The translations under genes were made by a program, and so were the position numbers. DNA of 5,987 nucleotides, taken from contig CAAFXD010000305.1 of the NCBI GenBank assembly GCA_900766945.1, forward strand, positions 1 to 5,987, in the 5' to 3' direction. A model generated the notes under the pieces. It did no database searches. It was not told the DNA's origin and saw only the letters and a list, made by a program, of their open reading frames with translations. This stretch comes from Clostridia bacterium. Its GTDB lineage: Bacteria; Bacillota; Clostridia; Oscillospirales; Acutalibacteraceae. Numbering within the stretch: the first letter of the stretch is position 1; the number at the start of each line of letters is the position of its first letter. Positions 1 to 5,975 of the stretch are shown in pieces.

Positions 1-191
1 CACGGCGTTGCCGCCTGCAAGGCACATTCGCGCAGTAAAACATAAAAGGTCGCGTCATAGCTTAACAGCCCGCGGGAAAGCACGCCGTATTCTTTGCCGA
101 GGGTTTTGCAAAGCGTACAGTAGACCGCCTTGTATTCTTCATATTCGCGCACGCGAAGCTCCGGCTTGCAGACCTTAACATACCCGAACAA
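1..191 (-). CDS. DUF5685 family protein, N-terminal part (runs off left edge)
   Basis: The first 63 codons of a gene that continues beyond the window. Function is unknown. The translation begins MFGYVKVCKPELRVREYEEY and continues with a Y-C-x-L-C pair (Cys25, Cys28), an LGKEYG segment and LSYDATF around residues 43-49. This is the N-terminal pattern I associate with DUF5685 proteins of Clostridia, where the family is usually about 200-300 residues. The start is a TTG codon (191-189), chosen because a strong AGGAGGG lies six bases upstream and the family typically starts MFGY; no ATG fits in this frame. It begins 12 bases after the metF stop, so it is probably co-transcribed with the uptake genes. 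The CxxC pair could bind a metal or Fe-S cluster, which is a guess. Family call fairly sure; role unknown. Confidence 0.75.
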   Translation of the reverse strand, partial: MFGYVKVCKPELRVREYEEYKAVYCTLCKTLGKEYGVLSRGLLSYDATFYVLLRECALQAATP

Positions 192-197
192 GCAAAA

Positions 198-204
198 CCC
201 TCCT
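198..204 (-). promoter_or_regulatory. Ribosome binding site AGGAGGG for the TTG-started DUF5685 gene
   Basis: Reads AGGAGGG on the minus strand, with its first A being the last base of the metF TAA stop. It sits six bases before TTG at 191. This near-perfect site is the main support for a TTG start and for translation directly after metF on the same transcript. Confidence 0.8.
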
Positions 205-1064
205 TAAAGAATGGACGAAAGATTGCGCATAATCGCACCCGCGACCTCAGGGCGGTTCATCGTATAAATGTGAATACCGCTGACGCCGTTGGCAATCAGT
301 TCAATAATCTGCTCGGTAGCATAGGCTATGCCCGCCTGCTGTAACGCTTCGGGGTCATCGCCGAATTTATCAATCATCGTTTTTAAGCGTGAGGGAAGCG
401 TTGTGCCCGACAGCGCACACGAACGCGCAATCTGCCGCTTGTTCATCACAGGCATGATGCCCGCAAGCACCGGCACATCAATGCCTTTTTTGAGCGCGCG
501 GTACAGGAAACTGTAAAGCGCGGTGTTGTCAAAAAACATTTGGGTAATTAAGAAATCTACACCGCAGTCCACTTTTTGCTTTAAGTGCTCCAAATCCGCA
601 TCGGGGCTGTCCGCCTCGACATGGCCCTCCGGATAGCACGCCGCACCGACCGAAAAGCCGCCGAATTCGCGGATAGCGGTTACCAATTCACTCGCATAGC
701 GGTAATGGTCGCTGTCCGGGGTGTAATTCTCGGGCAAATCGCCGCGCAACGCCAAAATATTTTCAATGCCGCGCGCTTTTAAATCGCACAAAATCGCATG
801 AATTTCCGCCTTGGTACTCGAAGCACAGGTCAAATGCGCCAACGAGGGAATTTGCAAATCATTTTGAATATGCGCGGCAATTTTCGGCGTGTTGACGGAT
901 GTACCGCCGCCCGCGCCGTAGGTCACGCTGATAAAATCGGGCTTGAAGCCTGCGAGGGTATCCACCGTCGCTTCCACAGGCGCATATGCCGCGTCATTTT
1001 TCGGCGGGAACACCTCAAACGAGGTGGTCAACTGTTTGGCTTGTAATTTTTCACTGATTTGCAT
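204..1064 (-). CDS. metF: 5,10-methylenetetrahydrofolate reductase (MetF)
   Basis: Cytoplasmic flavoenzyme (FAD) reducing 5,10-methylene-THF to 5-methyl-THF, the methyl donor for methionine synthase. At 286 residues it matches bacterial MetF length, covering the single TIM-barrel domain. Visible landmarks: SFEVFPPK with the catalytic-type Glu17 (equivalent to Glu28 of E. coli MetF); VTYGAGG at 47-53; LRGD at 106-109, whose Asp109 matches the FAD/folate-interacting Asp120; YPEGH at 144-148; ITQMFFD at 173-179 with the folate-binding-type Gln175; and a C-terminal GIHIYTMNR at 263-271. The ATG at 1064 follows a GGAAGG site with seven bases of spacing. It lies three bases after the stop of the S-component gene, which suggests coupled translation. 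Its place behind a probable cobalamin importer fits the methionine cycle, because methyl-THF is used by B12-dependent MetH. No metH is seen in this window. Confidence 0.95.
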   Translation of the reverse strand: MQISEKLQAKQLTTSFEVFPPKNDAAYAPVEATVDTLAGFKPDFISVTYGAGGGTSVNTPKIAAHIQNDLQIPSLAHLTCASSTKAEIHAILCDLKARGIENILALRGDLPENYTPDSDHYRYASELVTAIREFGGFSVGAACYPEGHVEADSPDADLEHLKQKVDCGVDFLITQMFFDNTALYSFLYRALKKGIDVPVLAGIMPVMNKRQIARSCALSGTTLPSRLKTMIDKFGDDPEALQQAGIAYATEQIIELIANGVSGIHIYTMNRPEVAGAIMRNLSSIL

Positions 1065-1067
1065 AGT

Positions 1068-1619
1068 TCAACCTTCCAAATCCATATATTTCAGCCGTAT
1101 ACGCGCACTGCGGCGCAAAAACGGCATGGCAAGGAATAGCAAAAAGAGTACCGTGGAAACCGCGTGCACCGCATTAAATGCCACCGAGGCGGCGAGCGTT
1201 GCAAATACCGCGGCTTTTTCCAACGGGCGCACATAAACAAGAATGTGCCATATGTCTAATATCATACCATAAAGAAGCGCCGAGAACAAGCCGAAAGCGG
1301 TGATTTTCCACAGTTTATCAAGGAATTTACATTTTGTTAACAAACCGGAAAGCAGTCCGATAAACCCCCATGCAAACATTTGCACCGGCGTCCAAAGCCC
1401 CTGCCCGAAAGTGAAATTCGACAAAAGCGCCGCAAGCGCGCCCGTCAGCGCCCCGACGCCCGGGCCGAATGCCGCGCCTGCCAAAATCACAATCGCGGTA
1501 GTGGGTTTAAAATTCGGTATAGCGGCAAAGGCGATTCTGCCGAATACCGCAAGCGCGGTCATTACAGCGGTACAAACCGTGTTGGGCAGCGTAAAAAAGC
1601 GTCTATTTTGCGTTGGCAT
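1068..1619 (-). CDS. ECF transporter S component, CbrT-like, probably for cobalamin
   Basis: Integral membrane substrate-binding subunit of an energy-coupling factor (ECF) importer, 183 residues, with about five or six hydrophobic segments (roughly 15-35, 40-65, 75-95, 105-125, 138-165). Conserved-looking blocks are GRIAFAAIPNFKPTTAIVIL (27-46), AGAAFGP (47-53), GALAALLSN (60-68) and FGQGLWTPVQMFAWGFIG (71-88). These match the ECF S-component group that includes CbrT-type cobalamin proteins. The ATG at 1619 is preferred because GGAGGT lies five bases upstream and the protein then starts just before its first membrane segment; an open frame extends upstream but only as a shadow inside the ATPase gene. 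It overlaps the ATPase gene by 17 bases and is followed three bases later by metF. The substrate is inferred from the DUF4430 and barrel genes upstream and metF downstream. It could instead carry another vitamin or precursor. S component: sure; cobalamin: moderately sure. Confidence 0.85.
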   Translation of the reverse strand: MPTQNRRFFTLPNTVCTAVMTALAVFGRIAFAAIPNFKPTTAIVILAGAAFGPGVGALTGALAALLSNFTFGQGLWTPVQMFAWGFIGLLSGLLTKCKFLDKLWKITAFGLFSALLYGMILDIWHILVYVRPLEKAAVFATLAASVAFNAVHAVSTVLFLLFLAMPFLRRSARIRLKYMDLEG

Positions 1620-3246
1620 TTTGCACCTCCGAAAGCGATATGGGGCGCTCGTTTTCCGAAAGATACGAAAACATACGCGCCACGGTGGAAGTATACAAAT
1701 CCCCGTGCGTGAAAAAGGCGCGGCTCTCACCCGAAAACACAAAGTGCCCGTCGAACAGCAACGCACAGCGGTCCGCGCACGCGGCGGCAAAATCCAAATC
1801 GTGCGTGACAAGCAATACCGCTTTGCCCGCTTTTTTCCAGTCCGCAAGCAAGGGCAAAAGTGCGTCTTTGCTTTGTTTGTCTAAGCCTTTCGTCGGCTCA
1901 TCCAAAAGCAATACATCGGGATTTTTCAAAAGTGCCGCGGCAAACGCCACGCGCTGTTGCTGACCGGCGCTTAAATCAAACGGATTTTTCGAGAGCGTAT
2001 CGGCAATCCCCAAGATTTTGCAAATGTCCGCAACTGCCGGCAGGGGCGCGGGCGCTGTGGACGGCGCGTCGTTCAGCAGATGAAACAGCGCCTTCGGCAT
2101 GGGCGGCATACTTGCGGCATTCAGCACTTCGGCGACCGTTTCAAAGGCAAAGCACGCCTGCGGATTTTGCGGTACGGCGGCGATTTTCAAATCGGCTGAT
2201 GCCTTGCGTTTGCCGCTGTACGGTTTATTTTCTCCCGAAAGCAACCGCAACAGCGTGGTTTTGCCCGCCCCGTTTGCGCCGATGACGGCAAAAATTTCCC
2301 CGCGCCTGAGCGAGAAAGACAAGTCTGAAAGCACATCTTTCCCCTCGCGCATATAGCGAAAAGAAGCATTTTTGAGTTCTAAAATCGGCTTTGCGGGTGC
2401 GGCGGCAGGCGGTTTTACGGGCAGAGAGAGGTGCGGCACAGCCGTTTGCAAGCAGGCGCGCGCCTGCGCTTCGGTTTTGGGTAAACTTGTGTTTTCGTCC
2501 AAAACGCCGAGCAGATGCGGTACGGCAACCGATGGCGCGGCATCAGGGTGTGCGCGCAAAAATGCGTCCGCAGAACGGTATTCGTTCAAACGCCCGTTTG
2601 CGAGTGTCAAAACGCCCGTCAAATACGGTAAAAGCGGTTGTATATTGTGCTCGGTTACAAGAACGGTCACACCTAAGATTTGATGCAAACGCACGATTGC
2701 GCGCAACAACCGTTCTGCGCCGAATGCGTCAAGCATGGCGAACGGCTCATCTAAAAGCAGTACGCGCGGTGTGCCGACACAGGCGGCCGCCAAATTCACC
2801 AACTGCTTTTCCCCGCCTGACAGCGTTTGTATTTTGCGGGTATACAAATCCGAAATGCCGAAAAAGCCGACGGTTTCGGCGATTCTCAGTTGGATTTCCA
2901 CCGACGGCATTCCCAAATTCTCGGGCAGAAACGCCAATTCATTTTTTACATAGTCCGACACCTGCTGGGTATCGGGATTTTGCGCGGTGTAGGCAATTTC
3001 GCGTATGGAAGTCTCATATGGCAAATCCGACAGCGGTTTTCCTCTGTAAAGGAGTTTGCCTTGTCGTTCGCCTTTCGGCGTGAGTTCCGATTTCAAAAGG
3101 CGTAACAGCGTGGTTTTCCCGCTTCCCGAGGCGCCATACAGTAAAACGAACGCGTTTTCGGGCACGGAAAACGAAATATTTTGCAAAGTCGGCGTTTGCG
3201 CACCCGCATATGTAAAGGTCAAATCCTTTGCAGTAAGAATTTCCAT
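1603..3246 (-). CDS. ECF transporter fused double ATPase (A1-A2 in one chain)
   Basis: A 547-residue cytoplasmic protein holding two ABC ATPase domains in tandem; it powers the ECF importer through the T component. Domain 1 (about 1-235): Walker A GASGSGKTT (38-46), Q-loop QNPDTQ (89-94), signature LSGGEKQL (142-149), Walker B RVLLLDEP (161-168), H-loop His200. A Pro/Ala-rich linker lies near 273-286. Domain 2 (about 287-520): Walker A GANGAGKTT (323-331), Q-loop PQNPQ (359-363), signature LSAGQQQR (425-432), Walker B VLLLDEP (445-451), H-loop His482. Both sites look catalytically complete. The ATG at 3246 is chosen over an in-frame GTG at 3261 because GGGAGG lies seven bases before the ATG and the domain starts naturally at MEILTAKDL. 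It overlaps the T-component gene by 28 bases and the S-component gene by 17. Many ECF systems use two separate ATPases; here they are fused and dedicated to this operon. Confidence 0.95.
   Translation of the reverse strand: MEILTAKDLTFTYAGAQTPTLQNISFSVPENAFVLLYGASGSGKTTLLRLLKSELTPKGERQGKLLYRGKPLSDLPYETSIREIAYTAQNPDTQQVSDYVKNELAFLPENLGMPSVEIQLRIAETVGFFGISDLYTRKIQTLSGGEKQLVNLAAACVGTPRVLLLDEPFAMLDAFGAERLLRAIVRLHQILGVTVLVTEHNIQPLLPYLTGVLTLANGRLNEYRSADAFLRAHPDAAPSVAVPHLLGVLDENTSLPKTEAQARACLQTAVPHLSLPVKPPAAAPAKPILELKNASFRYMREGKDVLSDLSFSLRRGEIFAVIGANGAGKTTLLRLLSGENKPYSGKRKASADLKIAAVPQNPQACFAFETVAEVLNAASMPPMPKALFHLLNDAPSTAPAPLPAVADICKILGIADTLSKNPFDLSAGQQQRVAFAAALLKNPDVLLLDEPTKGLDKQSKDALLPLLADWKKAGKAVLLVTHDLDFAAACADRCALLFDGHFVFSGESRAFFTHGDLYTSTVARMFSYLSENERPISLSEVQNANAK
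1625..1630 (-). promoter_or_regulatory. Ribosome binding site GGAGGT inside the ATPase gene, fixing the S-component start
   Basis: GGAGGT lies within the last codons of the ATPase gene, five bases before the ATG at 1619. It decides the S-component start against the longer upstream open frame, which would add 76 residues unlike any S component. Confidence 0.8.
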
Positions 3247-4082
3247 TTGAGCACCTCCCACAGTTTACATACACACGGCACGGCATAGAAAAGCAACAGC
3301 GGCAAATACCAAACGGCACCGTCCAAATATTGTGCACCCGCAAAACGCGGGTAAATTTCGAGTTTTAGCGGCGGTGAAAAGCAAGCGGCAATCGCCGAGA
3401 GAGCCAAAAGGATACAAACATAATCCACAGCACTCCACCGCACTTTCGGCTTTTGCCGTTTCTGCGCGCACAGTGCGCCGCGCGCTTTCATGGAAAGCGC
3501 TGTTTGAAAGGCATCGTCAAACACCCACGAAAACAGGGCGGACAGTCGCAAAATCAGCCCTGTAAATCGGTGTGCCTTGTCCGCATTTACGGTGTTTTCG
3601 GTGCGCATTTGGGTGTATTTCTCCAAGGTTTTCGGCACGAGAGAAAGCGTGAGGGAAACCACAATCCCCAACCCCCGCGAAAACCGCGCGAGAAACGCAA
3701 ATACACGGTCACAGTCTAAAAACAAACAGTAAAACGAAAACCACAGCACCGTGCTTGTAAAGACGAGCGCAGAGCACACAGCATACAAAACCGCTTCCGA
3801 TGTGACTGCGGCATCGCCGAGATAAAACAAGACAGTTACGCCGTTGCGGTTGAACAGCAAATTAAACAAAATGAGCATACCACCCATCGGTGCGCAAAAT
3901 CGCAAAAGCGCCCGCAGTTCTCGCCCTTTGCCGTACAGTGCATACGAAAGCACCGCCGTCCCTGCGGACAGCACCCCCGAAACGGGGTGAATCCGCAAGG
4001 CGGCGGTTACAGAAACCGCAAGCAAGCAAACCAGCAAAGTTTCTGTATGCAGTTTGTAAAAGAAAGTACGGGAAGGCTCCAT
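3219..4082 (-). CDS. ECF transporter T component (EcfT-type transmembrane coupling protein)
   Basis: Membrane subunit of 287 residues linking the ATPases to the S component. Hydrophobic segments are visible near 15-50, 65-88, 95-122, 138-150, 221-235 and 257-273. The region 125-202 is the amphipathic coupling part, containing two x-R-G motifs typical of EcfT: SRG at 135-137 and KARG at 199-202, the latter in ALSMKARG, which is especially characteristic. VSLTLSLVP (142-150) and the polar stretch LEKYTQMRTENTV (153-165) between them also fit the family. The ATG at 4082 shares one base with the stop of the preceding lipoprotein gene (TAATG) and has AAAGGGGG seven bases upstream, so the two are translationally coupled. 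The 3' end overlaps the ATPase gene by 28 bases. A T component next to its own ATPase and S component indicates a dedicated (group I) ECF transporter. Confidence 0.93.
   Translation of the reverse strand: MEPSRTFFYKLHTETLLVCLLAVSVTAALRIHPVSGVLSAGTAVLSYALYGKGRELRALLRFCAPMGGMLILFNLLFNRNGVTVLFYLGDAAVTSEAVLYAVCSALVFTSTVLWFSFYCLFLDCDRVFAFLARFSRGLGIVVSLTLSLVPKTLEKYTQMRTENTVNADKAHRFTGLILRLSALFSWVFDDAFQTALSMKARGALCAQKRQKPKVRWSAVDYVCILLALSAIAACFSPPLKLEIYPRFAGAQYLDGAVWYLPLLLFYAVPCVCKLWEVLKWKFLLQRI
3254..3259 (-). promoter_or_regulatory. Ribosome binding site GGGAGG for the double ATPase
   Basis: GGGAGG on the minus strand, seven bases before ATG at 3246 and inside the 3' end of the T-component gene. 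It overlaps the in-frame GTG at 3261-3259, so that GTG cannot be the start served by this site. Confidence 0.75.
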
Positions 4083-4783
4083 TACACGTCCCCCTTTGTG
4101 CAGGTATATGCAAATTCCACGCGGTCACCCGCTTGTAAGGTATAATATTTGCAGGAGACATTCGGCAATTCGCCGTTGACTTTATAAAGCCATCCGCTTT
4201 GTGCGCCGCAGTCAAATTCCGCAAGTCCGCCGATGCTTTTGACATAGCCGCTTGCATTGACTTGATACACGATTTTTTGTGCTTTTAAGCACCGTTTCAG
4301 CACTGTCAAGACGCTTTCTCCTGCCGTAAATTCTACGGCATTGCTGTCAAAATACACGCCGTTTTCGGGCACAACGCCCTGAAAGTTCGGATTATCCAAA
4401 ATGCCGTATGCAATCGCATTATGGCAAGTGACCGACAGAGAAACGGTTTGCGTTTGCGGTACTTCGGGGGAAGCCGGTGTCTGCGTTGCGGCAGGCACGG
4501 GTTCGGCGGGCGTCTGTTTGCTCTTTTCCGTTGCGGCAGGTTGAGGCTGTGCTGCGCCGTTTGCATTTTTGTCGTCTGTCGGTGCCCCGTTCGGGTTTTC
4601 GGGCAACACAAGTTCCCCAGCCGCCGTACTTTCGGGCACGGCGGCAAGGGTAGTTTCCGCACTTTCCGAAACAGCAGAGGGTACGGCTGTTTCGGACACA
4701 CTTTGCGCGCCGTCTTTTTGGCACGCACAAAGAAAGAGCAGTGTGGCGGCAAGCGCCGCACAGAAAATGCGTTTATACTTCAT
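4082..4783 (-). CDS. DUF4430 (transcobalamin-like beta domain) lipoprotein
   Basis: Predicted membrane-anchored extracellular lipoprotein, 233 residues. A signal peptide (1-20) ends in a lipobox L-C-A-C with Cys21 as the lipidated residue. Residues 22-113 are a low-complexity Ala/Pro/Thr/Glu linker likely to be flexible. Residues 114-233 form a DUF4430 domain: GESVLTVLKRCL (155-166), VKSIGGLAEFDCG (181-193), SGWLYKVNGELPN (196-208), and a final LQAGDRVEFAYTC (216-228). DUF4430 is related to the C-terminal beta domain of animal intrinsic factor and transcobalamin, so cobalamin binding outside the membrane is the natural guess. The ATG at 4783 overlaps the preceding gene by 11 bases (ATGAAGTATAA) and has no clear Shine-Dalgarno, consistent with coupled translation; an in-frame TTG at 4798 would add five residues. 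The domain holds five cysteines (120, 165, 192, 211, 228). Domain call sure; ligand inferred. Confidence 0.88.
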   Translation of the reverse strand: MKYKRIFCAALAATLLFLCACQKDGAQSVSETAVPSAVSESAETTLAAVPESTAAGELVLPENPNGAPTDDKNANGAAQPQPAATEKSKQTPAEPVPAATQTPASPEVPQTQTVSLSVTCHNAIAYGILDNPNFQGVVPENGVYFDSNAVEFTAGESVLTVLKRCLKAQKIVYQVNASGYVKSIGGLAEFDCGAQSGWLYKVNGELPNVSCKYYTLQAGDRVEFAYTCTKGDV

Positions 4784-5909
4784 CTTTTTTGCGTGCAAAC
4801 AAGACTGCCGCCGCGCCGCAGGTCAGCAGAACGGCGCCGCCTGCCAACGGCGTACCGCCCGTTTTCGGAATGGAAACCGCGGTCGGTTCGTCGGATTGCG
4901 TCGAAGTCGTTGTTTCGGGCACGGAAATGTCGGAACGGTCTTCCGTAGGTCTTTCATCATAGGTAAACACGGTCGCTTTTCCGTTTTGGAAACGTTCGAC
5001 TGCTTCAAGCGCCTGCATCACCTGATAGGTGGTCAACGGGTCTTCGACATCGGCATAATTCAACGCACCGCCGTTGTCACGCACAAAGGCGCAAATGCCG
5101 TCTACGAGGGTGTTGCCGTTCACGGTAAAGTCGGCGGTTTCGGGATTTTTACCCCACGCGCAAAGTGCCAAAATCACCTGTGCGGTGGACTCGGCGCTCG
5201 GTGCGCCGTAGGAAAGCACCGCGCCCGTTTCGCCCTGCTGTGCCTGTAAATAGGCAAATGCACGGCCTGCCGCGGCAGAAACTTCTGTGTTTTCCGCATA
5301 CGGCGCGAGCGCCTGCAACGCCATAGCGGTGCTGTCGGGGTCGGTATAAATGCCGTAGCCGTACAAATCCTCCGAGCAGTAACTCCAACCGCCGTCGGGC
5401 TGTTGACAAGCCAAAATCATTTCCACGATTTCTGCGCGCGTGGCATCGTCAAACGAGAAATCCGCCTTAAAATCCATCGCAATCAGCGGGAATACAAGAC
5501 TGCTTAAAAAGATTTGTGCGGCATAATCAACGCCTGCAAGGGCTTCGAGTAAATCGTGTCCGCCGATGCTTTTCGCATCGAGTCCGCAGGCGGTCACGCT
5601 TAAAATAATGCGCGCCAAATCCGACGGATACAAAGTATCAAACGAATTTTGCACCGCCGCGCCGATGTAAGCAGGATACTCTTCCGGAATATCGCGGAAA
5701 TCGCGCGCCAAGGTAAATACCGTCCAATCTATCAGGCTGTCGGCAAAGGCGGTTTCGGTGTAATCAAACTGTGTGTTTTCGGGGGTTTGCAACCATGCGG
5801 CAGTTTTGTCTTTTGTCGCTTTCACATCGGCGGCAAAGGCGGTTTGCGCGCACAGCGCAAAAATGAGCAAAAGCGCCGAAAGGGTGGCGGTCAGTTTTTT
5901 CAGTTTCAT
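4773..5909 (-). CDS. Secreted alpha/alpha-barrel (prenyltransferase/terpenoid-cyclase-fold) protein with IPKTG wall-sorting signal
   Basis: A 378-residue exported protein. A signal peptide covers about 1-26 (KLKK basic start, hydrophobic core, cleavage after AQTAFA). The body, about 30-315, shows the helical-repeat signature of the alpha6/alpha6 toroid fold: CQQPDGGWSYC (168-178), DPDSTAMALQALAPY (190-204) and STAQVILALCAWG (241-253). The DxDD motif of class II terpene cyclases is absent (DPDS here), and I see no zinc-ligand pattern of protein prenyltransferases, so it is probably a binding protein. A Thr/Ser/Glu-rich spacer (320-346) leads to IPKTG (347-351), a hydrophobic stretch (357-372) and a basic RKKDEV tail. 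This is a sortase-type signal with Ile in place of Leu. Intrinsic factor and transcobalamin have this fold as their alpha domain, and the next gene encodes the matching beta-type domain. The ATG at 5909 is chosen for its GAAAGGAA site and the clean signal peptide. An in-frame ATG at 5966 would add 19 hydrophilic residues ahead of it. Confidence 0.85.
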   Translation of the reverse strand: MKLKKLTATLSALLLIFALCAQTAFAADVKATKDKTAAWLQTPENTQFDYTETAFADSLIDWTVFTLARDFRDIPEEYPAYIGAAVQNSFDTLYPSDLARIILSVTACGLDAKSIGGHDLLEALAGVDYAAQIFLSSLVFPLIAMDFKADFSFDDATRAEIVEMILACQQPDGGWSYCSEDLYGYGIYTDPDSTAMALQALAPYAENTEVSAAAGRAFAYLQAQQGETGAVLSYGAPSAESTAQVILALCAWGKNPETADFTVNGNTLVDGICAFVRDNGGALNYADVEDPLTTYQVMQALEAVERFQNGKATVFTYDERPTEDRSDISVPETTTSTQSDEPTAVSIPKTGGTPLAGGAVLLTCGAAAVLFARKKDEV

Positions 5910-5916
5910 TTTCAAA

Positions 5917-5924
5917 TTCCTTTC
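5917..5924 (-). promoter_or_regulatory. Ribosome binding site GAAAGGAA for the barrel protein
   Basis: Reads GAAAGGAA on the minus strand, with the AGG core nine bases before ATG at 5909. It supports the shorter start, which places the signal peptide at the N-terminus. Confidence 0.65.
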
Positions 5925-5967
5925 TTTTTTATATTTGGGTGCGGGTAGTTGTTGTGCTTTCTGCATT

Positions 5968-5975
5968 CCTCCTTT
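5968..5975 (-). promoter_or_regulatory. Second, stronger Shine-Dalgarno-like AAAGGAGG next to ATG at 5966
   Basis: AAAGGAGG is close to the ideal anti-16S match but is followed after only one base by ATG (5966-5964), too close for efficient start there by the usual 5-9 base rule. That ATG is in frame with the barrel gene and would add 19 residues (MQKAQQLPAPKYKKERNLK) before the signal peptide. It may be a standby site or a regulated upstream start; no alternative gene use is visible. Confidence 0.4.

Noticed and set aside
1620..1847. An upstream extension of the S-component reading frame by 76 residues.
   Set aside because: It overlaps the C-terminal coding part of the ATPase, is rich in Arg and Cys with no membrane segment, and the GGAGGT site at 1625-1630 points to the ATG at 1619.
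2391..3083. A long plus-strand open frame opposite the ATPase gene.
   Set aside because: Its translation is a low-information Arg/Ala/Pro-rich product mirroring the real coding strand. There is no recognisable domain, and the opposite strand has full Walker and signature motifs.
3247..3261. A GTG start at 3261 for the double ATPase, adding five residues.
   Set aside because: The GTG overlaps the ribosome binding site that serves the ATG at 3246, and the ABC domain starts normally at that ATG.
4420..4720. Low-complexity stretch in the lipoprotein gene, considered as a possible tandem repeat.
   Set aside because: The Ala/Pro/Thr/Glu-rich linker shows no regular repeat unit; it reads as an ordinary flexible spacer.
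4739..4747. CAGTGTGGC on the plus strand, resembling the complement of a cobalamin-riboswitch B12-box core.
   Set aside because: It is not an exact match, lies inside the lipoprotein signal-peptide coding region, and has no surrounding riboswitch-like structure visible.
4421..5249. Overlapping plus-strand open frames opposite the lipoprotein and barrel genes.
   Set aside because: They are Arg/Gly-rich shadows of two well-supported minus-strand genes with signal peptides and domain motifs.
4773..5909. The barrel protein as an active terpene cyclase or prenyltransferase enzyme.
   Set aside because: It is exported and carries a wall-sorting signal, lacks the DxDD motif, and sits in a transport operon; only the fold is shared.
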